Shown here in pieces: positions 22,586 to 31,071 of a stretch of DNA of 61,819 nt. Source of the DNA: JAZLJD01 sp045617725 (GTDB lineage Bacteria; Bacillota; Clostridia; Lachnospirales; Lachnospiraceae); the NCBI GenBank assembly GCA_045617725.1, contig JAZLJD010000074.1:1-61819 (forward strand). The letters are read 5' to 3'. The notes beneath the pieces are model-generated. The model did no database searches. It had not been told where the DNA came from and worked only from the letters and a program-made list of their open reading frames with translations. Position numbers and translations under genes: made by a program. The stretch's first letter is position 1; every line of letters begins with the position of its first letter.

Positions 22586-24370
22586 TTATTTATCCTGCGG
22601 CACCAGTCGCATATGCAGTTTCTGCCTAAAGGTACGTTCTATCTTGAAATCAATATAGTCCATATTGAACTTGTTAAGCGTATTGCCAAAGAAAGGCTTA
22701 CGTCCGTAGTCCTCTTTCATTCCATACAGAAAATCACTTACAAACGTCGCACCCGGCATCTCATCCTGAACAAAATCCAGCTCGTCCGCATCAAGGAAAT
22801 AGAACTTAAGCAGTCTCGTAAACGGTGTTTCCACAAAGGACAGCTGCACGCGAAGCATCGGACAGCCTTCCTCGCTCAGCAGGAACCTTCCGGTAACCGC
22901 TACGTGGAAAGGTTCTCCATTGAATGAAACATCCGAGCACATCACCTGCGAAAAACCAATCGGAAACTCATACGTTACATCCGTTTCCGTATAAACCAAA
23001 ACAAGATTGCCATCCTTCTTCTTGAAGCCGACCGAAACAAAGCCCTTGGTGTAATTATTCTGCAGTACCTGTATGCATAGAGGGAGAACGCCCATGGAAT
23101 TCGTAATGTCCGAATTGGCAAACCAGGTTCTGTCCGTGATTGCCTCCGCTTCCTTCGGGAAGTTCCCTGACATCTTGGCCGTAAGCTGATTCCAGAAGCG
23201 CATCATAGGTCTCTGAATATCACCCGAATCCAGCTGTGCCAGGAAATCCTTTAACTTAAGATAAGCAAGCGGATTCTCCGGGAGTGACTTACCGGAAAAT
23301 GCTTTCGAATCGCCAAAGTATTTTAAAGCAATCTTAAAATAATTACTCTGCTGGAAGCTTTCATCATTGCCCGCGTTACTTACAATGAGTATGTTGCTGT
23401 CCCAAAAGCCCAGAACATTCTGGCCCAACATGCCGTTAAACAGGAAGCTTCGATGCTTGCGGCCGCACCACATCTGATACGCATAGTTGAATGCCCCATA
23501 TTCCTTCGGTGCCACCTGCTTCTGAGAGGTAGCCAGCTTAATATATTCCTCACTGATAATCCGCTGACCGTCATAAACACCATGATTCATGACAAGAAGC
23601 CCGATTTTGGCAAAATCATAAGGGCGGATATAAAGACCCCAGCCGCCTTTCGAGATGCCACGCGGACACCTTTCCCAGTACACGTCCGTTATTCCAAGCG
23701 GTGTAAACAACCGTTCCATCAGAAAATCAAACATATCGCGGCCGGTAATCTTGGAAATAATGGCCGACAGCATATATGTGTTCAGGGAATTATAGTTAAA
23801 TGCCTTGCCGGGATCGGTGACCATTATGGAATTCAGAAAAGCCTGCACCCAGTTGTCCACCGTCATACTCTCGGCTTCATTAAAATATACACCGCTCGTC
23901 ATGGTCAGCAGGTGCTCAACTGTCAGGTCCTTCAGCTTCAGCTTGATGACGGGTGTTGCATATTCTTCGAAAAAAGAAATTACTTTATCTTCCGGCTTTA
24001 ACAAGCCGTCGTCCATGAGAAGTCCCACCGCGAGGCTGGTTACGCTTTTGCAGGCGCTAAAAGTATACTTCCAGATTCCCAAATCCTGCTCGCCAAACGC
24101 AGTCTGACAAATAATCTTCCCATTACGAAGAATGACAATATCATGCATATTCAGGGTTTTGTCCGCATTTAACTCCTGCACAAAGCTAAGGAGTACTTGG
24201 GAGTCTATCCCCTGCGATTCCGGCGTCGCCGTTTCCAAGCCACACAAATCCGAATTCTCTTTTACCACCGGCTTGTCATAAAGCGGCGTAATAAATGCCT
24301 CTGTCGACTGCCTGGTATTCGAAACTCGGCTAAGCAACGTAAGTGTATTGTTAAAACTGTTTATATTCAT
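22586..24370 (-). CDS. Cytoplasmic serine hydrolase, beta-lactamase/PBP4* type
   Basis: A 594-residue protein from ATG 24370, which directly follows a family-1 element. Residues about 45-360 are a class C beta-lactamase-type serine hydrolase with nucleophile motif SACK (Ser105, Lys108) and second motif YNS near 193 (YxN in most relatives). A unique C-terminal region of about 230 residues follows (RTWFANSDITNSMGVLPLCI onward) resembling the accessory barrel of some esterase/DD-peptidase relatives. There is no signal peptide or membrane helix. The substrate is unknown; D-amino-acid peptides or esters are usual for the family. Confidence 0.87.
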   Translation of the reverse strand: MNINSFNNTLTLLSRVSNTRQSTEAFITPLYDKPVVKENSDLCGLETATPESQGIDSQVLLSFVQELNADKTLNMHDIVILRNGKIICQTAFGEQDLGIWKYTFSACKSVTSLAVGLLMDDGLLKPEDKVISFFEEYATPVIKLKLKDLTVEHLLTMTSGVYFNEAESMTVDNWVQAFLNSIMVTDPGKAFNYNSLNTYMLSAIISKITGRDMFDFLMERLFTPLGITDVYWERCPRGISKGGWGLYIRPYDFAKIGLLVMNHGVYDGQRIISEEYIKLATSQKQVAPKEYGAFNYAYQMWCGRKHRSFLFNGMLGQNVLGFWDSNILIVSNAGNDESFQQSNYFKIALKYFGDSKAFSGKSLPENPLAYLKLKDFLAQLDSGDIQRPMMRFWNQLTAKMSGNFPKEAEAITDRTWFANSDITNSMGVLPLCIQVLQNNYTKGFVSVGFKKKDGNLVLVYTETDVTYEFPIGFSQVMCSDVSFNGEPFHVAVTGRFLLSEEGCPMLRVQLSFVETPFTRLLKFYFLDADELDFVQDEMPGATFVSDFLYGMKEDYGRKPFFGNTLNKFNMDYIDFKIERTFRQKLHMRLVPQDK

Positions 24371-24482
24371 ACTAATCCCCGCATTTCGCAATCCGGTATA
24401 TTTAGCCCTTCACTGCATTGCAGCGAAGCTGCTACGGATTGCGACACAAAGTGTCGCGTGAAAAATGCTTTGCATTTTTCAC
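24371..24482 (-). repeat. Family-1 structured element, copy upstream of serine hydrolase
   Basis: A full 112-nt copy between murI and the serine hydrolase gene. Its right end GGGGATTAGT abuts the ATG at 24370. The base sequence outside the left end is GGGATTAGT, so the element is flanked by a repeat of its own terminal sequence. The murI stop codon lies 12 nt outside. Confidence 0.92.
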
Positions 24483-24494
24483 ACTAATCCCTTA

Positions 24495-25286
24495 TCAATC
24501 CATATCCAAATAATCGTAACCGCGCATAATCATTTCATAGTCACCGCTTGAGTTCATAATCTCAACCTCCGGCTCCTCATTCTCAAAGAGAAGCCCCATT
24601 TCCTCCAAACGATGCCTGGTATGCCGAGCCGTTCCTTCCGCGCCGTCATAAATCGCAACATCCGGCCCGCACACCTGCTGTATTGCTTTTCGCGCAAAAG
24701 AATAATGTGTACAGCCCAAAACCACGGCCTTCAGTTCCTCGCCCAAAAACGGCTTCAGTTGCCCGGTCAGATACTTAAGAAGCTCCGGAGAATCAAGTTC
24801 CCCCCGCTCCACAAACTCAACCAGCTCAGCACAGGGACAGGGTATAATCTGTGCCTGTGTTTCATACTGTGCCACCAGCTTTCTGAACTTCTCCTCATTC
24901 AGGGTAATCGGTGTTGCCATTACAAGAATCCGACCACCGGGATGATTAAGGGCCGCCGGCTTAACCGCCGGTTCGATGCCGATCACCGGAATCTCCGTGT
25001 ACAAATCCCGCAAATCATTGATGGCAGCGCTGGTCGCCGTGTTACAGGCAATCACCAGAGCCTTGGCCCCCTTACGCACCAGGAAGTCCGCATTCTCCAT
25101 CGTAAGATCATGCACCTCCTGCGTCGTATGCAGTCCGTAAGGAGCATTCCGGGAATCCCCGTAAAATATATAATTCTCCTCCGGCATCACCTTGAGCAAT
25201 TCTCTAAGTACACTGATGCCACCCAGCCCCGAATCAAATACCGCAATCGGTCCCTGCGGCTTCGGTGCTTTTTGTCCTTCACTCAC
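24495..25286 (-). CDS. murI: Glutamate racemase
   Basis: A 263-residue cytoplasmic enzyme making D-glutamate for peptidoglycan. Landmarks are VFDSGLGGISVLRELLKVMP, YGDSRNAPYG, the catalytic cysteines in ACNTATSAAI and LGCTHYSF, and the D-Glu-binding TPITLNEEKF. It starts with GTG (25286) preceded by GAGGGATT. A 14-residue extension precedes the usual start of the fold. It lies just upstream of the serine hydrolase gene, with the family-1 element between them. Confidence 0.95.
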   Translation of the reverse strand: MSEGQKAPKPQGPIAVFDSGLGGISVLRELLKVMPEENYIFYGDSRNAPYGLHTTQEVHDLTMENADFLVRKGAKALVIACNTATSAAINDLRDLYTEIPVIGIEPAVKPAALNHPGGRILVMATPITLNEEKFRKLVAQYETQAQIIPCPCAELVEFVERGELDSPELLKYLTGQLKPFLGEELKAVVLGCTHYSFARKAIQQVCGPDVAIYDGAEGTARHTRHRLEEMGLLFENEEPEVEIMNSSGDYEMIMRGYDYLDMD

Positions 25287-25308
25287 AATAATCCCTCGCT
25301 TTACAGCT

Positions 25309-26340
25309 TTATAACAGCTTGACCAATGTATCCCGAACTCCGTCCAGACGTTCGTCGCTCAAGCCAAAATTCATCCTGCGATAGCTCCATGCAGCCCTTC
25401 CGATTCCGTAAAACTCGAACGCTTCATGAATGGCACCGTACCACTTAAGCATGTCATCGTTCGGTACATAATCGATTACGCCGTACTCACCGCAGTACAA
25501 GCTGACATTTCTCTCTTCTGCAATTGCTACCGCTTGCGCAAAAAAGAATTTAAAGTATGCAGCTCCAAATGCCTCGTCGGGCGTTCCGATATCCTTAAGA
25601 CTGTCTCCCTGCTCGGCAAAAATCTTCTTGGTTGCATCATAGTATTCCCGATAGGTATGATCGAACGCAAAGCGGAAATCGTGCGGCATTACCGGAATCC
25701 AGCCCGCACCCTGATGCGTAAACATAAGCGGTTCATAGCAATGGAAATTATATACAATATGTTCATCATGCGGCTTCCAAAGATCCTTAACCGCTTCAAT
25801 CGAATTATTCCAATAGCTTCCTACCAAAATTGTGATGGTAGGTGCAATGGCACGAATTCGTTCAATACACCGGTTCGCAATCTCGTTCCACTTATCGGAA
25901 TAACTGCGATCGGTAATCTCATTCAAAAGTTCAAACGCCAGACGATTCTCGAACTTTGAAAAGCGTCGGGCAAATTCCTCCCACAAACGGTAGAAACGTT
26001 CCTGGCAGGCTTCATTATCAAACAATCCAACCTCGCCCTCGCCGGAATAGAAGGAATACCCTGCGGTCTTGTGCAGATCCAGAATCATATTGAGTCCATA
26101 CTCTCCGCAATAGTCGATGGCCTTTTGGATATAGGCAAATCCTTCTTCCATGTAATTACCCTGCTCGTCCTCTACGAGATTGTAATCCACAGGAACGCGA
26201 ACATGATCAAGCCCCCAGGACTTAATCACTGCAAAATCCTCTTTTTCAATGAAGTGATCGTACGTCTCTTTCTTATAATTACACTGACTGTACCAACCAC
26301 CCAGGTTAACTCCTCTTTTATAACCTTCCCAAGCTTTCAT
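25309..26340 (-). CDS. Cytoplasmic GH5 glycoside hydrolase
   Basis: A 343-residue (beta/alpha)8 glycanase from ATG 26340 (GGAGG 6 nt upstream). GH5 landmarks are GVNLGGWYSQ, HVRVPVDYNL, ILDLHKTAGY, the acid/base Glu in FELLNEITD and the nucleophile Glu in LYCGEYGVIDY. No signal peptide is present, so it acts inside the cell on imported oligosaccharides, probably beta-linked glucans or mannans. It shares the minus strand with murI, 23 nt away, and the sequence before its start, GGAGGATTAGT, resembles a family-1 insertion site without the element. Confidence 0.9.
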   Translation of the reverse strand: MKAWEGYKRGVNLGGWYSQCNYKKETYDHFIEKEDFAVIKSWGLDHVRVPVDYNLVEDEQGNYMEEGFAYIQKAIDYCGEYGLNMILDLHKTAGYSFYSGEGEVGLFDNEACQERFYRLWEEFARRFSKFENRLAFELLNEITDRSYSDKWNEIANRCIERIRAIAPTITILVGSYWNNSIEAVKDLWKPHDEHIVYNFHCYEPLMFTHQGAGWIPVMPHDFRFAFDHTYREYYDATKKIFAEQGDSLKDIGTPDEAFGAAYFKFFFAQAVAIAEERNVSLYCGEYGVIDYVPNDDMLKWYGAIHEAFEFYGIGRAAWSYRRMNFGLSDERLDGVRDTLVKLL

Positions 26341-26492
26341 ACTAATCCTCCAAATGCACTTTCTTCTCAAATCAAGCCATAAGCTTTTTTCAATCTCGAT
26401 TATATCAAGATTAATTTGTACAAACAATCTTACATTTCTTAAGTTCCTGTGATATTTTTCCGTTTACAACTCCCTTTTGCGGTATTATAATA

Positions 26493-26522
26493 TTTGGTAA
26501 ATACACGGGATTCTGTTATAAT
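26493..26522 (+). promoter_or_regulatory. Promoter of ilvE
   Basis: TTGGTA (26494-26499), 17-bp spacer and TATAAT (26517-26522) preceded by an extended TGT. The distance to the ATG is 43 nt and AAAGGAG provides the ribosome-binding site. Confidence 0.6.
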
Positions 26523-26565
26523 CTGGCGGAATACCTTGTAATAATCTTAAAAGGAGTACAACGCT

Positions 26566-27597
26566 ATGGAAAAAGCAAATATCGATTGGTCAAACCTCGG
26601 CTTCGGATATGTAAAAACTGAGGCAAGATATGTAACAAATTTTAAAGATGGCGCCTGGGATGCCGGTGGCCTGACCAAGGATGATCAGGTCGTTATCAGC
26701 GAATGCGCCGGTGTTCTTCAGTACGCTCAGACCTGTTTTGAAGGACTGAAAGCATATACAACCGCAGACGGACGCATTGTTACCTTCCGCCCTGACCTCA
26801 ACGCAGAGCGTATGATGGATTCCTGCAAGCGTTTACAGATGCCCGTTTTACCGAAGGAGCGTTTCCTTGAAGCTGTTGATATGACCGTTGCAGCCAATGC
26901 AGCTTTTGTTCCCCCTTACGGTTCCGGCGCAACATTATATATCCGTCCTTACATGTTCGGAAGCAGCCCTGTTATCGGCGTTAAGCCCGCACAGGAATAT
27001 CAGTTCAGAATGTTTACTACACCGGTTGGCCCTTACTTCAAGGGTGGTGTTAAACCTCTTACCCTGCGTGTCTGCGATTACGACAGAGCCGCACCGCACG
27101 GTACCGGACACATCAAGGCAGGCCTTAACTATGCTATGAGCCTTTACGCAATTGTTGATGCTCATAATGAAGGCTATGACGAGAATATGTACCTCGATGC
27201 CGCAACAAGAACCAAAGTTGAGGAGACCGGTGGTGCGAATTTCATCTTCGTTACCAAAGACGGCAAGGTAGTTACCCCGAAGTCAAACAGTATCCTTCCT
27301 TCCATCACCCGCCGTAGCCTTATGCAGGTTGCCCGCGATTACTTAGGACTGGAAGCTGAAGAAAGAGAAATCTATAAGGATGAGCTGAAAGACATGGCTG
27401 AATGCGGATTATGCGGTACAGCAGCTGTCATCTCTCCAGTAGGCAAGATTGTGGATCACGGAACCGAAATCTGCTTCCCCAGCGGAATGAACGACATGGG
27501 TCCCGTTACCAAGAAGCTGTATGATACCTTAACCGGTATCCAGATGGGTCGTTTGGATGCACCCGAAGGCTGGATTCACGAAATCAAAGTAGACTAA
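26566..27597 (+). CDS. ilvE: Branched-chain amino acid aminotransferase
   Basis: A 343-residue fold-type IV PLP aminotransferase that makes or degrades Leu, Ile and Val. Landmarks are QTCFEGLKAYTTADGRIVTF, LYIRPYMFGS, the PLP-lysine in HIKAGLNYAMSL, MYLDAATRTKVEETGGANFI and the phosphate-binding GTAAVISPVGKI. Length matches the group-II BCAT family. It stands alone between divergent GH5 and a convergent membrane gene, with its own promoter and the terminator at 27624. Confidence 0.96.
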   Translation: MEKANIDWSNLGFGYVKTEARYVTNFKDGAWDAGGLTKDDQVVISECAGVLQYAQTCFEGLKAYTTADGRIVTFRPDLNAERMMDSCKRLQMPVLPKERFLEAVDMTVAANAAFVPPYGSGATLYIRPYMFGSSPVIGVKPAQEYQFRMFTTPVGPYFKGGVKPLTLRVCDYDRAAPHGTGHIKAGLNYAMSLYAIVDAHNEGYDENMYLDAATRTKVEETGGANFIFVTKDGKVVTPKSNSILPSITRRSLMQVARDYLGLEAEEREIYKDELKDMAECGLCGTAAVISPVGKIVDHGTEICFPSGMNDMGPVTKKLYDTLTGIQMGRLDAPEGWIHEIKVD

Positions 27598-27622
27598 TTC
27601 CCATAACCGACTCCCTATAAGC

Positions 27623-27655
27623 AAGGCGCTGCACCTGACAGAGGTACAGCGCCTT
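27623..27655. terminator. Bidirectional terminator between ilvE and membrane protein
   Basis: AGGCGCTGCACCT (from 27624) pairs with AGGTACAGCGCCT (from 27642) with one G:T, flanked by A and T tracts. Confidence 0.75.
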
Positions 27656-27681
27656 TCCTTTGCATTATATTATGTTCGTAA

Positions 27682-28965
27682 TTATCTATTCCATTTTTTC
27701 TTATCCCGTCTCCAAAGTCCGGTAATACGGTATATTTCTTCCTCCTGCACCTTGTATTCCTTCGACAGATAGAATGCATATACTCTCTTTCTCTCCGTAG
27801 GATCCGGGAATTTGAGTATCTCATAATAGAACCATGAACGATTCAGGTATACCGGATTTCTATGTTCCGCATCGTATATGGGAATCATCATAATATGTTT
27901 CTTCCTGGTAGCATTCCGGTACAGTGCCGTCCTGTAAGGAGTCGTAATAAGCCACCATTTCTCTTTGGCACAGATTTCGGGGTAGTACTTCGTACGTCGA
28001 TCCGCATATACGGGAAGTGCCAATACAATCTCCTCACCGATATATTCGCGAAGCTTTAAGGGCAATTTGTCCGAAACCATGGGCTGCGGTTCTTTGCATT
28101 TTCCGAAAAGTTTTTTGAAAAACGGCTTCAAATATATATTTTTATAGTAAACAAGCACTCTGTAAGCAACCTTTATGCAAAGCAGACAGATGATGAACAG
28201 TAAAGCCGCAAGAACAAGATAAACACCGGGAGCCACCACAGCAAGCACAAAGCTGCCCATGACCGCCAAGATTTTAATAAAGGTACAGGTTGCCGAACTG
28301 AGTGGGACGAACAGGTTAATCGGTATCAGGGCTATATCCACCGCAAAAAGTACAAAGCGGATGATTGCATAGTAAACAAGCAAAAGTATGCTGCCTACAA
28401 TAAATATCACAATCTTCCATCCGTTCGGAATGTCCGAAGACACCGTTACCATTCCATCGGTTGCAGCATACGCAACATTTCCTGCTGCTGCCGACGGATC
28501 AACCAGCACGGAAGAAACCATAATAATGACAATGGCGATCGGGCCGACATATTTCGAGTTGATGTACTCAAGGGTATCGCCGATTGTGGCTGTCGCCTGA
28601 AAACATTTCGACAAAATACTTACAAGTGCCCAGACAATAACCACGATTCTGGCCCACCAGAAATTCAGGAGCCCGAATTCCGGAACCGCAAGCCCGGCCG
28701 GCCAGATTCCGTGCTCCGCCAGGATCGAAAGGATGGTCACAAAAAGCAGTGTTATGGACGGTTCAATGGCGATTCCGTTCACCGTAGCAAAGGTTTGTAT
28801 GGACAATACCAGTGTTCCGCCGAATGCCGTCAGCTGTTTATTTCCAAGTCCTGCTGCCAGTGCACTTCCATCTCCGCTACCGCCAAAAAGAAACATGCCT
28901 GCCATAATACAAAATCCCAAAAGAATTTTGATATACAGTTTATTGTTTCGATAAATGCTTCCCAT
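27682..28965 (-). CDS. Multi-pass membrane protein with cytoplasmic tail, unrecognised
   Basis: A 427-residue protein with an N-terminal half of seven or more hydrophobic segments (for example IKILLGFCIMAGMFLFGGSG, ARIVVIVWALVSILSKC, VGPIAIVIIMVSSVLVD, IVIFIVGSILLLVYYAI, VLAVVAPGVYLVLAALLFII) and a basic, aromatic-rich C-terminal tail of about 140 residues (KYYPEICAKEKWWLITTPYR) that would be cytoplasmic. I do not recognise a family. It lies downstream of the ABC importer but behind its terminator, so it is probably an independent unit or the distal gene. Confidence 0.75.
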   Translation of the reverse strand: MGSIYRNNKLYIKILLGFCIMAGMFLFGGSGDGSALAAGLGNKQLTAFGGTLVLSIQTFATVNGIAIEPSITLLFVTILSILAEHGIWPAGLAVPEFGLLNFWWARIVVIVWALVSILSKCFQATATIGDTLEYINSKYVGPIAIVIIMVSSVLVDPSAAAGNVAYAATDGMVTVSSDIPNGWKIVIFIVGSILLLVYYAIIRFVLFAVDIALIPINLFVPLSSATCTFIKILAVMGSFVLAVVAPGVYLVLAALLFIICLLCIKVAYRVLVYYKNIYLKPFFKKLFGKCKEPQPMVSDKLPLKLREYIGEEIVLALPVYADRRTKYYPEICAKEKWWLITTPYRTALYRNATRKKHIMMIPIYDAEHRNPVYLNRSWFYYEILKFPDPTERKRVYAFYLSKEYKVQEEEIYRITGLWRRDKKKWNR

Positions 28966-29024
28966 TATTTGCCTCTCCCTGATTCATTTAGTCCTGAACC
29001 CACTGCTATATTATGTAATATCAT

Positions 29025-29054
29025 AAAAAAAACGGTGCGACAAGTCGCACCGTT
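29025..29054 (-). terminator. Terminator of the carbohydrate ABC operon
   Basis: Perfect 10-bp stem AACGGTGCGA (29031-29040) with TCGCACCGTT (29045-29054), followed by TTTTTTTT on the minus strand. Confidence 0.88.
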
Positions 29055-29066
29055 TCGAAAACTCTA

Positions 29067-29960
29067 TTAACCCTTTACGCTACCTTCCGTAACACCACGA
29101 ATGATAAATTTGGATAATGCAAGATAAACGGCAATAACAGGCAAGATTGCCAACAAGATAAACATGTAAACCTTACCCATATCCTGCTTACTGTAGTCCG
29201 CACCACGAAGGTTCGCAATCATAATGGGAACCGTTCTTAATTCCGGTTTGTCAATTACCATGGCAGGAATAAAGAAGTTATTCCAGCTTCCTACGAAGGA
29301 AAAGATCATTTGAACCGAAACAGCCGGCATCATAATCGGCATGACGATTCGATTGAAGGTATAGAACTCCGGAGAACCATCCACTCTGGCTGCTTCAACC
29401 AGCTCAACCGATAAGGTACTCTCCATATACTGCTTCATATAGAAGAATACGACCGGGGATGCAATGGCAGGTGCAATCAGCGGAATGTAGTTATTTGTAA
29501 GGCCAAGTCTGTTAATAATAGCGATGAATCCGACTGCACATACCTGAGAAGGAATCATCATAACAGCCATGATAAATGTAAAGGCAGCCTTTTTCAGTCT
29601 GAACTCATAGCAATGAATGCCGTATGCAGTCAGTGCCGAAAAATAAGTCGTCAATATTGCATTACTTGCAGCAATAATGAAGGAGTTCAACATACCACGG
29701 GGAATATCAATCGATGCATCCGTCCAGGCATTAATAAAGTTGTCAAGGAAAGCCTTCTTGGGAATCATGGTAAATCCGGCCTGATTCTCGAAGTGTGTAC
29801 GTGTTGAGTTGATAATCAACATGTAGAAAGAGAATAAGCACAAAATGGTTAAGAATATCAAAATCGCATAAACGAAGATTCGGCTGGTTAATAACCACGC
29901 ACGTGCTTTACGGCTCATTTTGTCTTTTGCTTTGACTTTTACGTATTTTTCTTTGGCCAT
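29067..29960 (-). CDS. Carbohydrate ABC transporter permease, MalG type
   Basis: A 297-residue inner-membrane permease of the CUT1 family with six predicted helices. The EAA loop LVEAARVDGSPEFYTFNRI contacts the ATPase. Its N-terminal KARAWLLTSRIFVYAILIFL and RAPTIMI-like end IANLRGADYSKQDMGKVYMF are typical of MalG/UgpE-type subunits. It is third in the order lipoprotein, MalF-type, MalG-type. No ATPase gene is in the operon, so it most likely uses the MsmK/UgpC-type ATPase at 36970-38082. Confidence 0.92.
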   Translation of the reverse strand: MAKEKYVKVKAKDKMSRKARAWLLTSRIFVYAILIFLTILCLFSFYMLIINSTRTHFENQAGFTMIPKKAFLDNFINAWTDASIDIPRGMLNSFIIAASNAILTTYFSALTAYGIHCYEFRLKKAAFTFIMAVMMIPSQVCAVGFIAIINRLGLTNNYIPLIAPAIASPVVFFYMKQYMESTLSVELVEAARVDGSPEFYTFNRIVMPIMMPAVSVQMIFSFVGSWNNFFIPAMVIDKPELRTVPIMIANLRGADYSKQDMGKVYMFILLAILPVIAVYLALSKFIIRGVTEGSVKG

Positions 29961-29962
29961 CT

Positions 29963-30976
29963 TTACTTACCTCCTCTCTTCTTTTTGCTAACCTGTCCGG
30001 GAATCTTATCCGTATACTGGCTTACAAGGAACTTGTAAACGGAGATACTCAGAATTCCGGCAAAAAGGAAGATAACAACGGAGATTGCACCGCCCATACC
30101 ATAGTTCTTGTTCTTCATGTAATCCTGTAAGTACATAATTACGGTAAAGGAAGTACGGTTCGGCGTACCATGCTTATTGGTTAAGACATAAGGTACATCG
30201 TACATATTGATACCACCGATTAATGCGGTAATAACTGCATAGTTTAAGATGGGCATCAAAAGCGGAAGCGTAACTTTGAAGAATACCTTCCAGGAATTGG
30301 CTCCGTCAATCGCCGCAGCTTCAAAGAGTGATTGATCGATACCCATGATACCGGCCATCAATACAATCGTTGTATTACCAAACCACATTAGGAAGTTCAT
30401 TAAGGCAACCAACGATCGAACAGTCCAGGCATTATTAAAGAAATCGAATTTCTCTTCCAAAATACCGGAAGAAACCAACAACTGGTTTACAGGACCGACA
30501 TTGGAAAACAATACGAAAAACAACATGGAAAGCGCGGAAGCCATAATCAGGTTGGGCATATAAATAACCGTTTTGAAAAAGCCCTGTCCCTTGACATTTA
30601 AGCGGTAACTGGTAAACCATACTGCCAAAATGATAGCTACAACGAACTGCGGTACTGCACCCATAATCCACATGATTAAGGTGTTAAATCCGTATTTCAG
30701 AATACCTAAATCACCATTATTATCTCTTGTAAAAATGGTTATATAGTTCTCAAAATTGTTCCAAATGGGACCTATCTCATCGAGACCCAGATTATATCTT
30801 TCAAAAAAGCTATAGAAAATGGTAAGTAACAACGGAATAAGTGACCAAATAAAGTAAGTAATAAAGAAAGGAAGAATAAATATATATCCCCACTTTGCAT
30901 AACTGACTGATTTCAGTTTCTGAACTCCCGTATTCTGTACTGCCTGGTTTTCACTATTTTTATTCTTTTTACTCAT
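29963..30976 (-). CDS. Carbohydrate ABC transporter permease, MalF type
   Basis: A 337-residue CUT1 permease with six helices and EAA loop LFEAAAIDGANSWKVFFKVT. ATG 30976 is preferred, because GGAGG lies 5 nt upstream and the earlier ATG contains that GGAGG. It precedes the MalG-type subunit by 2 nt. The helices FILPFFITYFIWSLIPLLLT and FLFAGILSISVYKFLVSQY bound the domain. It pairs with the lipoprotein encoded upstream. Confidence 0.92.
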   Translation of the reverse strand: MSKKNKNSENQAVQNTGVQKLKSVSYAKWGYIFILPFFITYFIWSLIPLLLTIFYSFFERYNLGLDEIGPIWNNFENYITIFTRDNNGDLGILKYGFNTLIMWIMGAVPQFVVAIILAVWFTSYRLNVKGQGFFKTVIYMPNLIMASALSMLFFVLFSNVGPVNQLLVSSGILEEKFDFFNNAWTVRSLVALMNFLMWFGNTTIVLMAGIMGIDQSLFEAAAIDGANSWKVFFKVTLPLLMPILNYAVITALIGGINMYDVPYVLTNKHGTPNRTSFTVIMYLQDYMKNKNYGMGGAISVVIFLFAGILSISVYKFLVSQYTDKIPGQVSKKKRGGK

Positions 30977-31010
30977 GAAAGCCTCCATACAATACCTACT
31001 TTTTAAAAAT

Positions 31011-31036
31011 GCTACGCCAGCACGCGCTGGCGTAGC
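31011..31036 (-). terminator. Intercistronic hairpin between lipoprotein and permease genes
   Basis: Perfect 11-bp stem GCTACGCCAGC (31011-31021) with GCTGGCGTAGC (31026-31036), loop of 4. On the minus strand it is followed by ATTTTTAAAAAG, a weak T-run. Such hairpins commonly stabilise the binding-protein part of the message or partly terminate it, so the lipoprotein is made in excess. Confidence 0.65.
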
Positions 31037-31071
31037 ACCCCTTTTGTAGATATGAACTATCTTAATTTCAA

